From: Apodospora peruviana
Lineage: Eukaryota; Ascomycota; Sordariomycetes; Sordariales; Lasiosphaeriaceae
DNA: 64,000 nt
Direction: 5' to 3'
Assembly (NCBI GenBank): GCA_033439685.1
Contig: JAUEDM010000005.1
Location: forward strand, 1,488,001-1,552,000
This document shows, piece by piece, positions 10,915 to 22,603 of this stretch. Every line of letters starts with the position of its first letter. Position 1 is the first letter of the stretch. A program made the translations under genes and the position numbers. The notes under the pieces were generated by a model. The model was given only the letters and a program-made list of their open reading frames with translations. It did no database searches and was not told where the DNA came from.

Positions 10915-13900
10915 ATGGAGTCTCACTCGCCGTCCCAGTCCGGGGCTGCAGGCGAGGACAAGAAGCGGCATCGTCCCCTTGGTATCGAACAGCTCTGCTT
11001 CGAGTCGGCCATGACCTGCTTTGAAGGCCGTCTTCAATTTGATCCCGCCATTGGACCCCTGACGATGAAGGAGGTGACAAATTTCATCTCCAGAACTCTC
11101 GAAAAGACGCACAATCTTAAGGACGTTCGGTAAGAATGAATAACCTTGATACCTCCCGCAGTTGGTCAACAAGCATCTAACGGCACCGCCAGAGAAACTC
11201 TATCAAAGAGCGTTGAGGTCTGGCTCTGGCTCACCAAGTGTTTTGCGGCCGCTATTCCGGGTCTGACTACACGCTCGATTGGGCCCTTGTCGGCCGTGAA
11301 CAACCACGACAACGGCGTCACTCCCAGGGAGAGCACCAAACTGATCATCCATAATTATGCATCACTCAAGGAGGACCTTTCCCTGCTTAGCAAGTTGATG
11401 CATATTGCCAGAAACCTGCTAGTTGTTCCCGAGCCCGAAATTCCCCAGGACTTGTGTGCTGCGGTGCAGTTCGATCAGATGCTCTACCAGACCATTGTCC
11501 TTTGCATCAACGTCACGAGCAAGGCCTATGATGGCGATGTTCTCGAGGAGACCGCGCGCTTGAAGCTAACCGAGATAACTGAGTTATGTAAGCTATGCCT
11601 CTTTTATGTTTATGGCTACTTCAAATGCTAACTGTACTGGCTTCAAGACAAAAAATTGCTAGTGACGTGTTTGCAGCAGGCTCACAACTGGATCGCTAAG
11701 AACGACCGGAACAAGATGACCTTCTGGTCCACTGTCCTCTTTGACGACGATGCCATGGGTGACGAGCAGGACCCCAACTCTGCGATTGGCGACTTCCGCC
11801 CAGACATTGCCAGAACAGAAGTTAGGAACTGGATGGAGCGAAACTCGAGATTCTGTGACAAGGCCCAGAAACTTCTCATCGAATACGAAGAGTCCATTTC
11901 AGAAAATAGTCGGACACCACCAGGACATCTGCCCCCAATATCTCCGCTGGCATGGAATTGGCTGCCTGAGGGGACAACTAGCGTTCGAGCAGACAACTTC
12001 AAGGATGACGAAAAGATTACTCCGGTCTGGAAGGAGGACGAGCTTAATAAGTTTGAGCAAGACCGTCTCTATGGCCGCGTCTCGAGGGAGGTTGATACTT
12101 GGTGGCTCAGGGCGCGCGATCCCAACTACGATGACTGGGTTGTGCCCATGCCTACCGTCGAATTTGCGCAACAGAGAACAGAGAACTCCAAAGCCAACCT
12201 CGTGAATCGTTATGCTCACTCATACCGAGCAGAAGATCAGGAAGGCTCGGTGCACTCCAACGAAGGTGCTCCCTTGCCAGATCATTCTAGTGAGGATGGA
12301 ACGCAGGAGTCTCACTATCCCCAGGAGTACAACGATGACATGATTGACGACGAGGATGTCGACGACGACGAATCGTACGGAGAGGGTCCTATGAGCGGCT
12401 TTCTCACAGAAGTCCCGAATATCCTTGATCCTAAGCAGATCGAGGCTTTACATATGATCATTAAATCTTGCATCCTCGACAACGCAGGCCTGGCACTCAG
12501 TAGAGCCGGCGAGAACTTGCAAAAGACCAGGTGCAGGATGTTCCTGGCTTTGGAGTGCGGTAGAAGCTTGCTCAGAGAGATCCTTGTCTTCATTGCGGTC
12601 TGGGAAAAGAACGAACAGTCCCTTATCTTCCAGCTCACGACTCAGATTGTCGAGGCAATTCACCACAGTGCCCTGATCCCGTACGCCTGGTCATCGCTAC
12701 GTATTCCCAAGGACATTATCTCGCCAGCACAGACCGTCCTCCTACGTCTGGTCAACAACATGTTCCGCGCAAGGAACACTGACCCTCCGCTCCTAGACTC
12801 AAAGGAACATCTGCGAGACGTCAAGCTCCTTCATTTCCTGTTCATCCAGTTCCGGAGCCGGATCGTGCCCGAGTGCGTCGCCCTCATGCATCTCCAGGCA
12901 CAAATCCGTAGTGACGAGGTGCCTGCTGTGGAGTTTCCCGTCGACAGCTGGGACATGGAGCGCGCCAAAGACGGCCTGCAGCAGTTTTTGGAACTCCTAA
13001 CCACGGTGAATGAGCTTCCCGAAACACGGGTGTACCTCATCGAATGGGAGGCTGCCTACGAGCTCCTCGTGCTCTTGAAAGGGCTCGAGGCCGGTGTGCC
13101 TAAGAAACCCCTCGTGGAATTGCCTCGTGCTCGCCAACAGGGCCAGCCGCCCAGCAACGAGGACCGAGAACAGCACCACGAGTTTGATGCCGGAGATCCG
13201 CCGCCTCCACCGCCGCCGCCGCCTACGCTGCAGGATTTTGCCCATCAGTTCCCGTGGGCCGGTATCAAGGGGCAGATCCTTCACATCCTTGCCGGTCTGC
13301 TTCAGCCGCCGCCAGGCCGCAGCAGCCCGGGCAATCCGGAGGTGCAGAAGCAAATCATCCGCCATAACGGCATCGTCAGTCTGCTGAACTGCTGTGTATA
13401 CGACGACCACAATCGGTATGCGCGGGAACGTGTGCAGGTTTGTCTCAAGTGGCTCATGGATGGCTCCGACGCCGCCAATAACTTTCTGCGTGAACTGGTG
13501 GCCATGTCGCCGCCACCTAACCTTCGCCCACAGCCGGGACCTGACGGGCAACCGCCCACCACCACCATGAGGATCGACGGTATTGCTGGCGAGGTCAAAG
13601 TCCGCATGAACGCTCCGTCCCCACCGCCCTGGGCGGCAGCTGGCAACAGTAGCGCAAATAGCGGCGGCGGTGGTGGTCTCGCCCTGCCATCTCTGGCATC
13701 GTCGACAGCGCGCCTGACCGAAGACTTGCGGAATGTCGTTAACACATTGCCGCCTATCATTCAGTCGCAGTCGCAATCGTCGTCGGCGGCGGTGTCCTCC
13801 TCCTCCGCAGCAGCTGGGCCATCGGACTTGGCGCGTAGTCGCTCTGAGGACCTACTGCGCGACATCATAACGCTAGCCGACGAGGCGGCGCGCCTGGCGA

Positions 13901-13962
13901 TAGTGGGCCCTCATGGTCATCGAGCGGATGCGGACGAGACGGAGGAAGAGGATTTCATGTAG
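10915..13962 (+). CDS. Ataxin-10 domain, ARM-like helical protein (CTR86-like)
   Basis: Three exons, 10915-11129, 11193-11587 and 11648-13962, are joined over introns of 63 nt (GTAAGA..GCCAG) and 60 nt (GTAAGC..TTCAAG). They give 974 residues. The ATG has a strong CACCATGG context. The protein is mostly alpha-helical. At about residues 740-822 it carries a segment (IKGQILHILAGLL ... IIRHNGIVSLLNCCVYDDHN ... RVQVCLKWLMDGS) that matches the pattern of the Ataxin-10 C-terminal domain: armadillo-like helices with a conserved IxxLLxxCxxDDxN core. Before it lie an acidic linker (about 430-450) and a run of nine prolines (13201-13223). After it comes a Ser/Ala-rich tail. Family members are cytoplasmic and linked to cytokinesis and nutrient signalling. 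The exact role here is unknown. The domain call is reasonably sure, orthology to CTR86 less so. Confidence 0.72.
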
Positions 13963-15110
13963 GGACAGCATTGCCTCAATTTCGTAAGGGTTGTTTATGA
14001 ATAGAGTGCCGTGATGTTGTTGTACATGACTATCGGTACGACTGCAGTGAGATTTGTTTGACGACTGTTGTTGCGTCAAGACATACTCACTCTCTCGTTC
14101 AGATTGTCTTGATCTGGTTCAAGTGGTTTGGCTGGGAGCGGTAGGTAGGCAGTTGAGTTTGCAAAAGCATGGCTGGCTGGTTAAACATTGGTGGTCAATT
14201 GGTATAAAAGCGAGCATAGCTAGGTCAGGCAGGTATGGATGGGTTTAGGTTCTAGAGGAAAATGGTAGCGAGTATATGTATTGCTTTTAAATGTGTATGG
14301 GCCCAATATCATGAGAACTCACCCAGTCTGCCATGCGTGGCTGCTGCCTGTCTCACTCACTCACTCACTCTAGTTCTCAGGCAAAGACAAAGAAACTAAC
14401 ATAGATAGGGAGAGGGAGAGAGAGGTAGATAGGTACCACGCCGGAGCAAACTCATATCTCATTTCCCTCCTTAGTCTTCCGAAGCCTAGGTAAGCAAATA
14501 AATAGGGTTTTAAGACGCAGAAAGGGAAAAAGTTCAAGCCCACCTGGTCCAGTCAGTCAGTTGGCTCAGTCAAGCAGTTGATTGGTTCTCAAACTGCTGA
14601 TTGTATCTTGCAATATTATATTCTCAATCCTCTGTCCTATCTGTCCACAACAGTATGAAAAATAAAGACGATAAAACTTCGTTGAATATAAAATGCAAAA
14701 TATGACTGCCATGTTTCAGAGATGAATCGGATTAAGTTGGCTTTCCTGGTTCCGAAAATAAAACTCGGAGAACCAGCAAAAAAAAAAAAAACAACGTTTT
14801 GGGTTTAACGGTGACGGGGGGAGGGGGGCCAGGGATCTGCTGCTTTAGCTCTGCTCTTTGCTACATACCTAATCATAAATATTTGTAGCTTGTCTGTAAG
14901 GTAGATCTGTACACAAACAAAGACATACGCTTTCGAGATGAAAGAGAACAAAACGAAAATGATAGGCAAAATAGAAACCAACACAGAAAAAAAGGATCAA
15001 AGTAGATGCCCAACATAAAACCGCTGTTATTTTGAAGATTCAAGAAAAAGGTGACCACCACCACAGAAACACAAAAAAGAGCTTCTTTTCATTTTCTTTT
15101 GGCTTTCTTT
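13963..15110. other. Convergent 3' intergenic region, Ataxin-10-domain gene / STE20
   Basis: No gene is seen. It contains an ACTC microsatellite (14351-14370), a poly-A tract of 14 (about 14779-14792), and AT-rich sequence expected for two 3' ends. Confidence 0.5.
14351..14370. repeat. ACTC tetranucleotide microsatellite
   Basis: About five tandem copies of ACTC in the 3' flank of the Ataxin-10-domain gene. Confidence 0.8.
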
Positions 15111-18100
15111 TTATTGTCCTTTTCTCGCCTTCTCCTGTGCTCTCGCTTCTCTCGCCGCTCTCACTAACGGTGATAGTGACGATAACTCGACGCATTGCTT
15201 CATAAAATCGTGCTGTTTTCCCCAAATCATATTAGCATAATCACATCACATACCAATAGACAGACCAAAAAAACACGTACCCGTAACAAATCATGCGCGC
15301 TCGCCCGCTTCTCCGGATCCACCTTCAGCGCAAAATAGAGGAAATCCCTAAATACCCCCGACAAATTCTGCTCGTCCTTGATGTGCGGCGTCCCGTTGGT
15401 CGCAATCAGCCACAACGCGCGTAGCGGCGACTCGGTCAGGTACGGCGGCTCGCCCTCGATCATCTCGATGGCCATGATGCCCAGAGACCAGATATCCACC
15501 TTGCGGCCGTACTCCTTGCGCGTCACCACCTCGGGCGCCATCCAGTAGGGCGTGCCCACCATGGTTGTGCGCTTGTTCTGCGCGTCATTGATGGTTGCGC
15601 AGAAGCCAAAATCGGCTACAAAAACACAACACAAAATTAGCCAACACAAACACATACTTTTCTGATGATCAATCACACTTACTCAGCTTGATATTCCCCT
15701 CCAGGCTCAGTAAAATGTTATCCGACTTGATATCCCTGTGAATCACGCCCTTGGAGTGCAGATGTTGAAGCCCCCTAAGCGTCTCCCTGCACACCGACGC
15801 GATCTGACCCTCAGTCATGATATTGAACGTCACTACATCCGTCAGACTACCACCCTCCATAAACTCCATTACGACCCATAGCTCCCCGCCGCACAGGTAG
15901 CTGTCGATGAAATTGACGATATTCGGATGCGAACTCTCCTTCATGACCAGGATCTCGTTGATAATCAGGTCCTTCTTCGGCTGCTGCTCCAGATTCATCT
16001 GCTTGATCGCCACCAGCCGGTTGCTACCCCTCTCGTGGCCCGTGTATACGCCGCCCGACGCGCCTTGGCCGATTTTGGTGAAACCGCGGTAGACTTCTCT
16101 CGGATCGCCCTCGGAGCATATCCGTTTTAGCGCGGCCACCACATCGATACCATTGCTCTGTCGGGGCCGGTGGCGGGGCCTCGCGCCGCCGCCGGCCTGT
16201 GGAATGCCACCACTACCACCACCACCTGGCGCTTGTGGCAGCCCCCGACCTCCTTGTCCGTTAGCTCCCTCCGGCTGTTGTCGGGGATGTTGCGAAGATG
16301 GGGGCGTCGGCTGCTGTTGCCTCTTGCTCGTTTGTCGTCCTAGCTGTCCGGTCATCGCCGCCTGGGCCTGTGCCATAGCCTGTTCCTGCTGCTGCTGCAT
16401 TAATTGCTGCTGATACGCCGCCTGGCTCGAGGGTGAGGTGACGGAGGGAGATGGTTGCGGCCCGGGCGAAAAGGGGCCAGCGCCATTGGTCACTCGCGAA
16501 TTGGACCTCGATCGGTGCTCCTCCGGCAACATGGGCATATTGTCCTTGGGAGGCAAGTAGGACGGACTTGAAGCCTCGTCGCCAGGTGGCGGCATGCCGA
16601 TGCCCGAATCCTTGGCGGGATATGCATGCTGAGGAGCCATCCGTGTCGGCAAACTCGTTGGAGGTTTCGGAGCTGGCCGGCTCGGCATAAGGCTCAGGTC
16701 TTTGGTGGGCAACGGGCCTGGTCCCTTTGCAGGGACCGGAGGTGGCGCTCGGGGGTTCTCAAAACTGCCTTCATGATTGACAGTAGGAAACCTTGGACTC
16801 GCAGGCGGGCTGATCAGCGGTGATATAGGGCTGTAAGCCGGCAGCATGCCGGGTGAGGGGATAGTTGCAGACGACGGCGCATTTCCTAAGCCGCGAAAGT
16901 CTGTTGCTCTTGCATCATGAAACTTCTCCAGCTGCTGGTCTTCGGAGCCTTTTTCTGTCGTCTCTTTGTAAAAAGTTAAAACGTCGACTAAAATCTGCGG
17001 GTGTTCTCTCGTGTCCTTCTCGGTGATTCCGCTCTCGTTGATAAGTCGCTGCCATTCTTTTGGCAATCCCTATTGTGACGAGTCAGCACAAGCGACCGGA
17101 CCGCAGTACAACCGCAAAACCAGAAACAACCACCCCCCCACCCCCCCCCCCCCCCCCCCAAAACCAAAAAAAAAAAAAAAAAAAAAAAAAAGCCGAAAGA
17201 GATGACATACCGTAAACTGTCCCGTCGTGCTGTCATAACCGACATGGGTCACATGGACGGGATTCTCTGGCGCCGAAATCAGAGGTTTCTTTGGGGATCC
17301 GACCAAACTGTTCATGAAACCGGAGAAGCCCGACTTTTTCCTCAGCATGCCGGGCATCCTGGAGTCCTTGGACTCATCCGAGTACCTCTTTGACCCCGAC
17401 GAACTCATCGAACTGTCCATCCTCGGCAGACCTGCTGGTTTCTCGCTCATGACTGGCTGTTCGGTCTTGGAGAAACTCGCCGACTGGCGCAGCGGCGGCG
17501 GTGGTGGACCCATATGCCCTCTGGCGTCAGACACCGGCGTATGCAAAGGCGGGGGCGGGGCGGGTCGCGGCGGCGGCGGCGGGTGGTGGAGAGGATGCGA
17601 CGGCGATTTGGTCGCCTCGATCCGACTGAGAATTGCGTTGCCGTCGAAGGGTGCGCCAATTAGTTCGGCTGACGTCTTTGAGCTGAGCGGACTGCCGAGG
17701 TTTGACGGGTCGGAATTTGGTAAGTCTCGGCGATAATGAGGTTGTTGAGGCTGGAGTTGAGGCGGTTGTTGCGGTTGAAACGGAGGCTGTGACTGTGACT
17801 GCGACAGGGATGGGCCCGACACCATAAACTCGGTCCCCGGCAGGACAGGCGACGGATGTGATCGTGTTGTTGACGATGTTGTCGGGGCGGTGAAAAAGCG
17901 CGGTGACGAGTGGTCGGACGCGTTTGACGACAGTGATATGGTGGGGGGAGTGGGAGCGGACGGCGCACTGGGGGCCCGGCGCAGGCTGTTTGAGCTCCGT
18001 TTGCTCGCTAGAGACTGCGCGTCAATACGACCATCAATACTAAAGGAGCTGCTGTGGTAGTGTGATGACGGAGGCTTCTTTGTCAGTCTGCGACGATGCG

Positions 18101-18137
18101 AAGGGCCGTGGGAGAGCGTGGTGTTCGGGCTATCCAT
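15111..18137 (-). CDS. STE20: PAK-family Ser/Thr kinase STE20 (CRIB + kinase)
   Basis: Four exons on the minus strand, 18137-17211, 17069-15683, 15615-15281 and 15212-15111, have introns of 141, 67 and 68 nt and give 916 residues. The N-terminus is Ser/Pro-rich with poly-Pro. The CRIB domain (about 286-312) starts ISAPENPVHVTHVGYD and is split by intron 1 right after GQFT, continuing GLPKEW. It binds GTP-Cdc42/Rac. A Pro/Gln-rich linker follows. The kinase domain (about 639-890) shows KIGQGASGGVY, VAIKQ with the ATP-binding Lys (about 665), HRDIKSDN with catalytic Asp (about 755), TDFGFCA and GTPYWMAPE. There is no PH domain, which argues for STE20 rather than CLA4. The tail HDFMKQCVELSSLSPLVRAARE is typical of fungal STE20, the upstream kinase of mating, filamentation and polarity MAPK pathways. 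An in-frame ATG at 18212 could give 25 more residues. Intron 1 carries extreme homopolymers. Confidence 0.93.
17132..17191 (-). repeat. Homopolymer pair in STE20 intron 1 (T26 then G19, sense strand)
   Basis: On the plus strand a broken C run (C7-A-C19) is followed by AAAACC and 26 A. In the pre-mRNA this reads as a long U tract, then a long G tract, about 20 nt after the donor. It fills roughly 40 percent of the intron. Confidence 0.9.
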
Positions 18138-21100
18138 GGATGATAATGACCACCCGTAACGGCGCTGGGGAGGTGGAGGGGGGCGGCAGAACGGACAACA
18201 AAACAACAACAAAAAATTAAAAAATTAAGGAAATACCAACGTACGGTCTCAGTCGGTCGAACGACTCTGTGGATGGGATGGGGTTAATTGAGGTGGGAGT
18301 GAGGGTAGCAATAGAACAAACAGGAAATTTGCGTTTGGACCTCTACCTGCTTTTGCTCGATCTCGTCCTCTGCTTGGCTGCACGGTATTCTCACGTTTCT
18401 CTCGCCCTCTTCCAGTTCCGGGCAGTCTTGCTTGTCACTGTTCACTCTGACCGTTCCATGTTCTCCCCAGGCATCCCGTCTCTTTTACAACACTGCACTG
18501 CCCGCAGTCTGCAGCCCACACTCAACCCGCAACCCGCATCGGTGACATGGCCACTGGCCGCGCCGAGCCTTTTTGGAGCAGGCCGTTTTCTGGCTGTCTG
18601 GGTGCACTGGGTAAAATCGCTGGGAGTGCCGGGCACAGTGCGAAGCCCACCTCCGTCCCGCAACCCGCCCAGCAACATGGAACAGGGGACAGGGCAGACG
18701 AGACCCCACCAAGGGAAAACGCACCGTTTCCTTTTTCCATGCATCCGTCGCTGCAGTCAACCATGTCAAGTTCAAGATTGTCGCCGCCGGCCGGTTGGAG
18801 TAGGGCTCCTACGTGCGTAGGGTATCGCAATACAATACACTAGGGCTACAGATACAGTGTATGTCTGTACCATCAACGACGATCTACTGCAGCAGTGGCA
18901 CTGGCATCATCTGGAACCTGGAAGGGGATGATGCCCACCAAACGGGCCCGAGGGCCGATGGACCAAATGGTTGGAAAACGAGGCACACAGATTTTGTCGC
19001 ACCAAGGCATCCTGACTGGTCAATGACGGGTCAATCTCCAACCACTCCCGTGTCCCCTGGCATGGAAGATGGCTGATTTCTGGGCCTGGCTTTTCGACCT
19101 GTAGTTTGCTGCTGTGTGGGCAGCGTCAACCTGTCAGACTACGAGACCCTGAAGAACCTTTCTTCACCCTCTCTTTGAACCCTCGACGTCACAGGCCTCA
19201 GATCGTCTGTGCACACGAACCACATCCTACCGAGTCACTTATCTTTTTGCTATACATAGCATGGATAAGAATTTTAAAACAGGGCCGGAAACCCGCACTG
19301 GGCCGCTGTGAAGGACGATTGGAAAGTAGGACGATTGGAAAGTGGGATTGGGCGGAGCTTCCGGCCTGAAGCTTGCTGGGGGCCGAGCCGGATTGAAGGA
19401 GCGGCAGTGGAGCCGCAGTTGTGGGCAGGGACGGCAAGCTGGCGGGAGTTTATTAACATATAACTAACTTATCCCTATTGTTTATTAGCTGTCGACGGCC
19501 AAACGGTCCAACGACTCATCCACAGGAAACCGGGTGGAGGTCTCCTCATATAACGGCTGTGGCTGTGAGCACTGAGTAGCGGGCAGCGGCCGCATATGGG
19601 CGTCTGTGGTGGACGTACCATAAGGTAGGTAGGTATATTCAAGTGTCTGCTTCAAATTGTATATGAGTCTCGTATATCACAAAATTGGGGCGAGTGGATG
19701 GAACTTAACTTGTCGTCTCAAATTCACTCGGCGTCTGGCGTCCTGTCCATCCCCTGCTGCCCGCCGGTGAGCTTGACGCCAGCCACACAAGACGCACTTG
19801 CACGTACCGGGTCTACGCGCCTTTTACTCATCACGCCAAAGTGGTGAGCGGATGCCGGGGGCTGAGGTATTAAAGACTACTGGACAGGAATGCTTGCCCA
19901 CTCGTTTCTCCTTTTCCGAACTGCAGCTTATACCATCGTGTACACTAAACTCTCTCTGTATAACGGTTGAACGACTCGCTGTGGATATTGGGAGATGAGG
20001 CTGGCAGTAGAAGTCTGGAACCAAGGGACTGCACGCAACAGACATGCTTGGATCGGTATCAGGGGACTAACCCTTCCCTTCGGGCCTTCTGGCGACAACT
20101 TAAGTTGAACGGCATCTCCCAATGGTCGGCGGCTCTATAAAAACGGGGAGGTTGCACTCCGTTATCACTAACGTGCCACCGACTGCCCGCAACGGCCGGT
20201 TGGAATCACTGCTAATACTGTTGTTCGATTCCACGGACGACTGCATTGAATCTCGGGATTTCATAGTTGCTGAGTGCCCTGCAATTTCCCTTGTTACCGT
20301 GCTTTCGACGAGCCTTTCCATATCAGCCTCGTTCATGTTCAGTTAGTGTGCCCGCAAGAGTGAGAATACATAGCTGGTGGCAAGACGACGGTCAGCCAAT
20401 GTCCTCCATCGCCATCGAGAAGCTTTCTGGTTTCCGTATCGCCCATTGTCCATTCTTGAACAGACACGCGGCCACATTTTTCTAGCTTCTTCGGCAAGGT
20501 CTTCATGTACTGTAACCCACAAGTTGTGGACGGTTCAGCATCCAACCGCTTGCCATGCAGCACCGGTTGGTAGCAGCAGCAGTAAGATAGATGTACGTAT
20601 CTCAACCCGTACTCTCCGCGTCTCGATAACTCAGGGAGTTCTGTCCTCATATAACCTGGAGTCCTTCTTTTACGTACCACACTCCCTCTCCCCAGGGTTG
20701 TCTTCTAGAACAGTGGTGGAAGCCTGCAAACACCCACCCAGGTGGGGGAACGGCCAACCGGCAAGCTCGTATGCAAGGGGATATAGAAGTTCCGTCAACC
20801 CAGTGGGCGGATACCCGTCAACATTCCAGGGCAGCACCATTGCCCTTCCGGCCAGAGACATGCGGCGCCGAGATCCATAAGCCGGGGACCTTAATCCTGT
20901 CGACAACGCAGCCTGCAAGCCCTCCCATCCACAGCATGAGGTTATCTGCTGTTTCTGCAGGAAGCTGCCACCCGAGCTTTGTGATGGCATCGCACTATCT
21001 CCTTGACACTCGGTCTCGGCCCCACGAGATCCGGGTTGCTTGGTACGATACAGCACGCACTCCAGTTGCGAACGCCTCCTTTACAAGAGAACTCCAGGCA

Positions 21101-22603
21101 TGGCATCCTTGGGACTCCCGTCGGCATTGTATTTCCTCTTCTTCTCCTGTGTGCACAACAGACGCCACCGACTTGCAGCTAGCTGATGGCACTTGTTCAT
21201 CTGCTTACCGTGTAGTTAGGCCATGAGAGTGAGACAAAAGGCAGCCGGAAGGGAAGAACGGGTATATATATGGACTGGGAACCGTACAGGGCACATTGCA
21301 GGAAGAACGTCTCTGCCACTGCTTGAACGAAGAGACGCCTCTTAGCCGAGTGTAAATCATTGTCACTGCATGAACAAGTCGTGCCTGAGGTTGCGGAACT
21401 TGCCCACGTCCTAGTGTCGAATTCTCGTCGGCAGACCAATACACAACGATCTAACAATGGAATTGGGGGTTGGAAGCACTAGGTGAGTGGTCAGCCGAGG
21501 TTATTATCATCCGGTTGTGCGCTCGTCGGGAGACGATAATGATTCAGGTATAATCATCGCCAAGTCCAAACGGGTAATGGCAAAACCAGCCCGGGGTGGG
21601 ATAGAGACTCTGGACAGCTGGATGGCCGATGGCACGTGTGAAGCACTGAAGCTGTCTTCCAGTTCGCAGTTTGATTTTGGGTTTATTTGGCAGATCTGGT
21701 GAGACAGTATATACTTGTCAGTATGGATACGCTCATTCGTTGGCAGTTCGCACAGGTTCGCTGGCAGTTGACAACTGGACTCCGCAGATTTTGTGTTCCG
21801 AGATGGAAAATCCAGGCTTGGGCTGGGCTGTCAGGAACTGGCAGACTGAGCCCCATGAAGCATCCTTGGCACCATGGGACGCTAGAGTGGCTGATCCGGC
21901 GGGTGGGGCCAAGGGCCCTAGCAACACTGTTACTCTGGGGCCTGTCTGGCCTTTCCCCTTGCTAGACCCAGGCCCAGACAGACGACAGACAATTTTTGGT
22001 GAAGCTAAAGAAAATGTTCCACCTCTTTCCCGAGGCCACGACGTGTTAATTCTAACTCCAGAACAACTTTTGCCTTTCTGGCTTCTTCTCCTCCGACCGC
22101 GCCCAGTCCGCTGTCTCTTGTCTCAACCCGATCCCGATCCCGCTTCTAATCGTTAGCCATCCGCCAACCTAGGTGCTGGGTTCAAGAATACTTCTCCAAG
22201 CAGGATTGTCGCCAGTTCTTGACGCATCATGTTCTAGAAACCAATCGCACGTCAATTCCAATCGATCCATCGCCTGTCTTCTACCGGTTTTTCTCTCTTA
22301 CGTCGCCTCTATCGCCCATCGCCAGCCTCCTTGACGCTTCTGCAAGAAAGGCTCTTAATAAAACAGTCAACCGTCAACCTATACCGTCCCCAAACTACTC
22401 TGACTTCAGAGCGTGGGTTTCCCTTTGCCCACAACGTCTCCCCCAACAAACCCTTGCCAAGTGCCTTGTAGCCCGGGAAACCTCATTGATATATTGATGC
22501 CATGTCCTGACTGTCTCCTGGTGCTAGGTGAATAACAGCTTCCTGCTCTGCTCAACAATTCCCCCGTCTCTACGCCTTGGAAACAATTCGATCAACCGCT
22601 GCC
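18138..22603. other. 4.5 kb divergent gap between STE20 and SCP160, no recognisable gene
   Basis: I read both strands and found only short open frames without family motifs, convincing splice pairs or codon bias. The left end is the STE20 leader and the right end the SCP160 leader (pyrimidine-rich from about 22250). Short AGGTAGGTA-type repeats occur near 19624. Non-coding transcripts or a poorly conserved gene cannot be excluded. Confidence 0.45.

Noticed and set aside
18269..18820. 183-codon frame upstream of STE20
   Set aside because: Leu/Arg/Pro/Cys-rich translation of leader sequence without motifs, overlapped by several antisense frames.
19620..19640. AGGTAGGTA repeats as possible telomere-like or mobile-element ends
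   Set aside because: The same short word is scattered in many intergenic regions of the window and does not form arrays or inverted ends.
20215..20245. T-loop-like GTTCGATTCC suggesting a tRNA
   Set aside because: The flanking bases do not pair as a T stem, and no acceptor, D or anticodon arm can be drawn.
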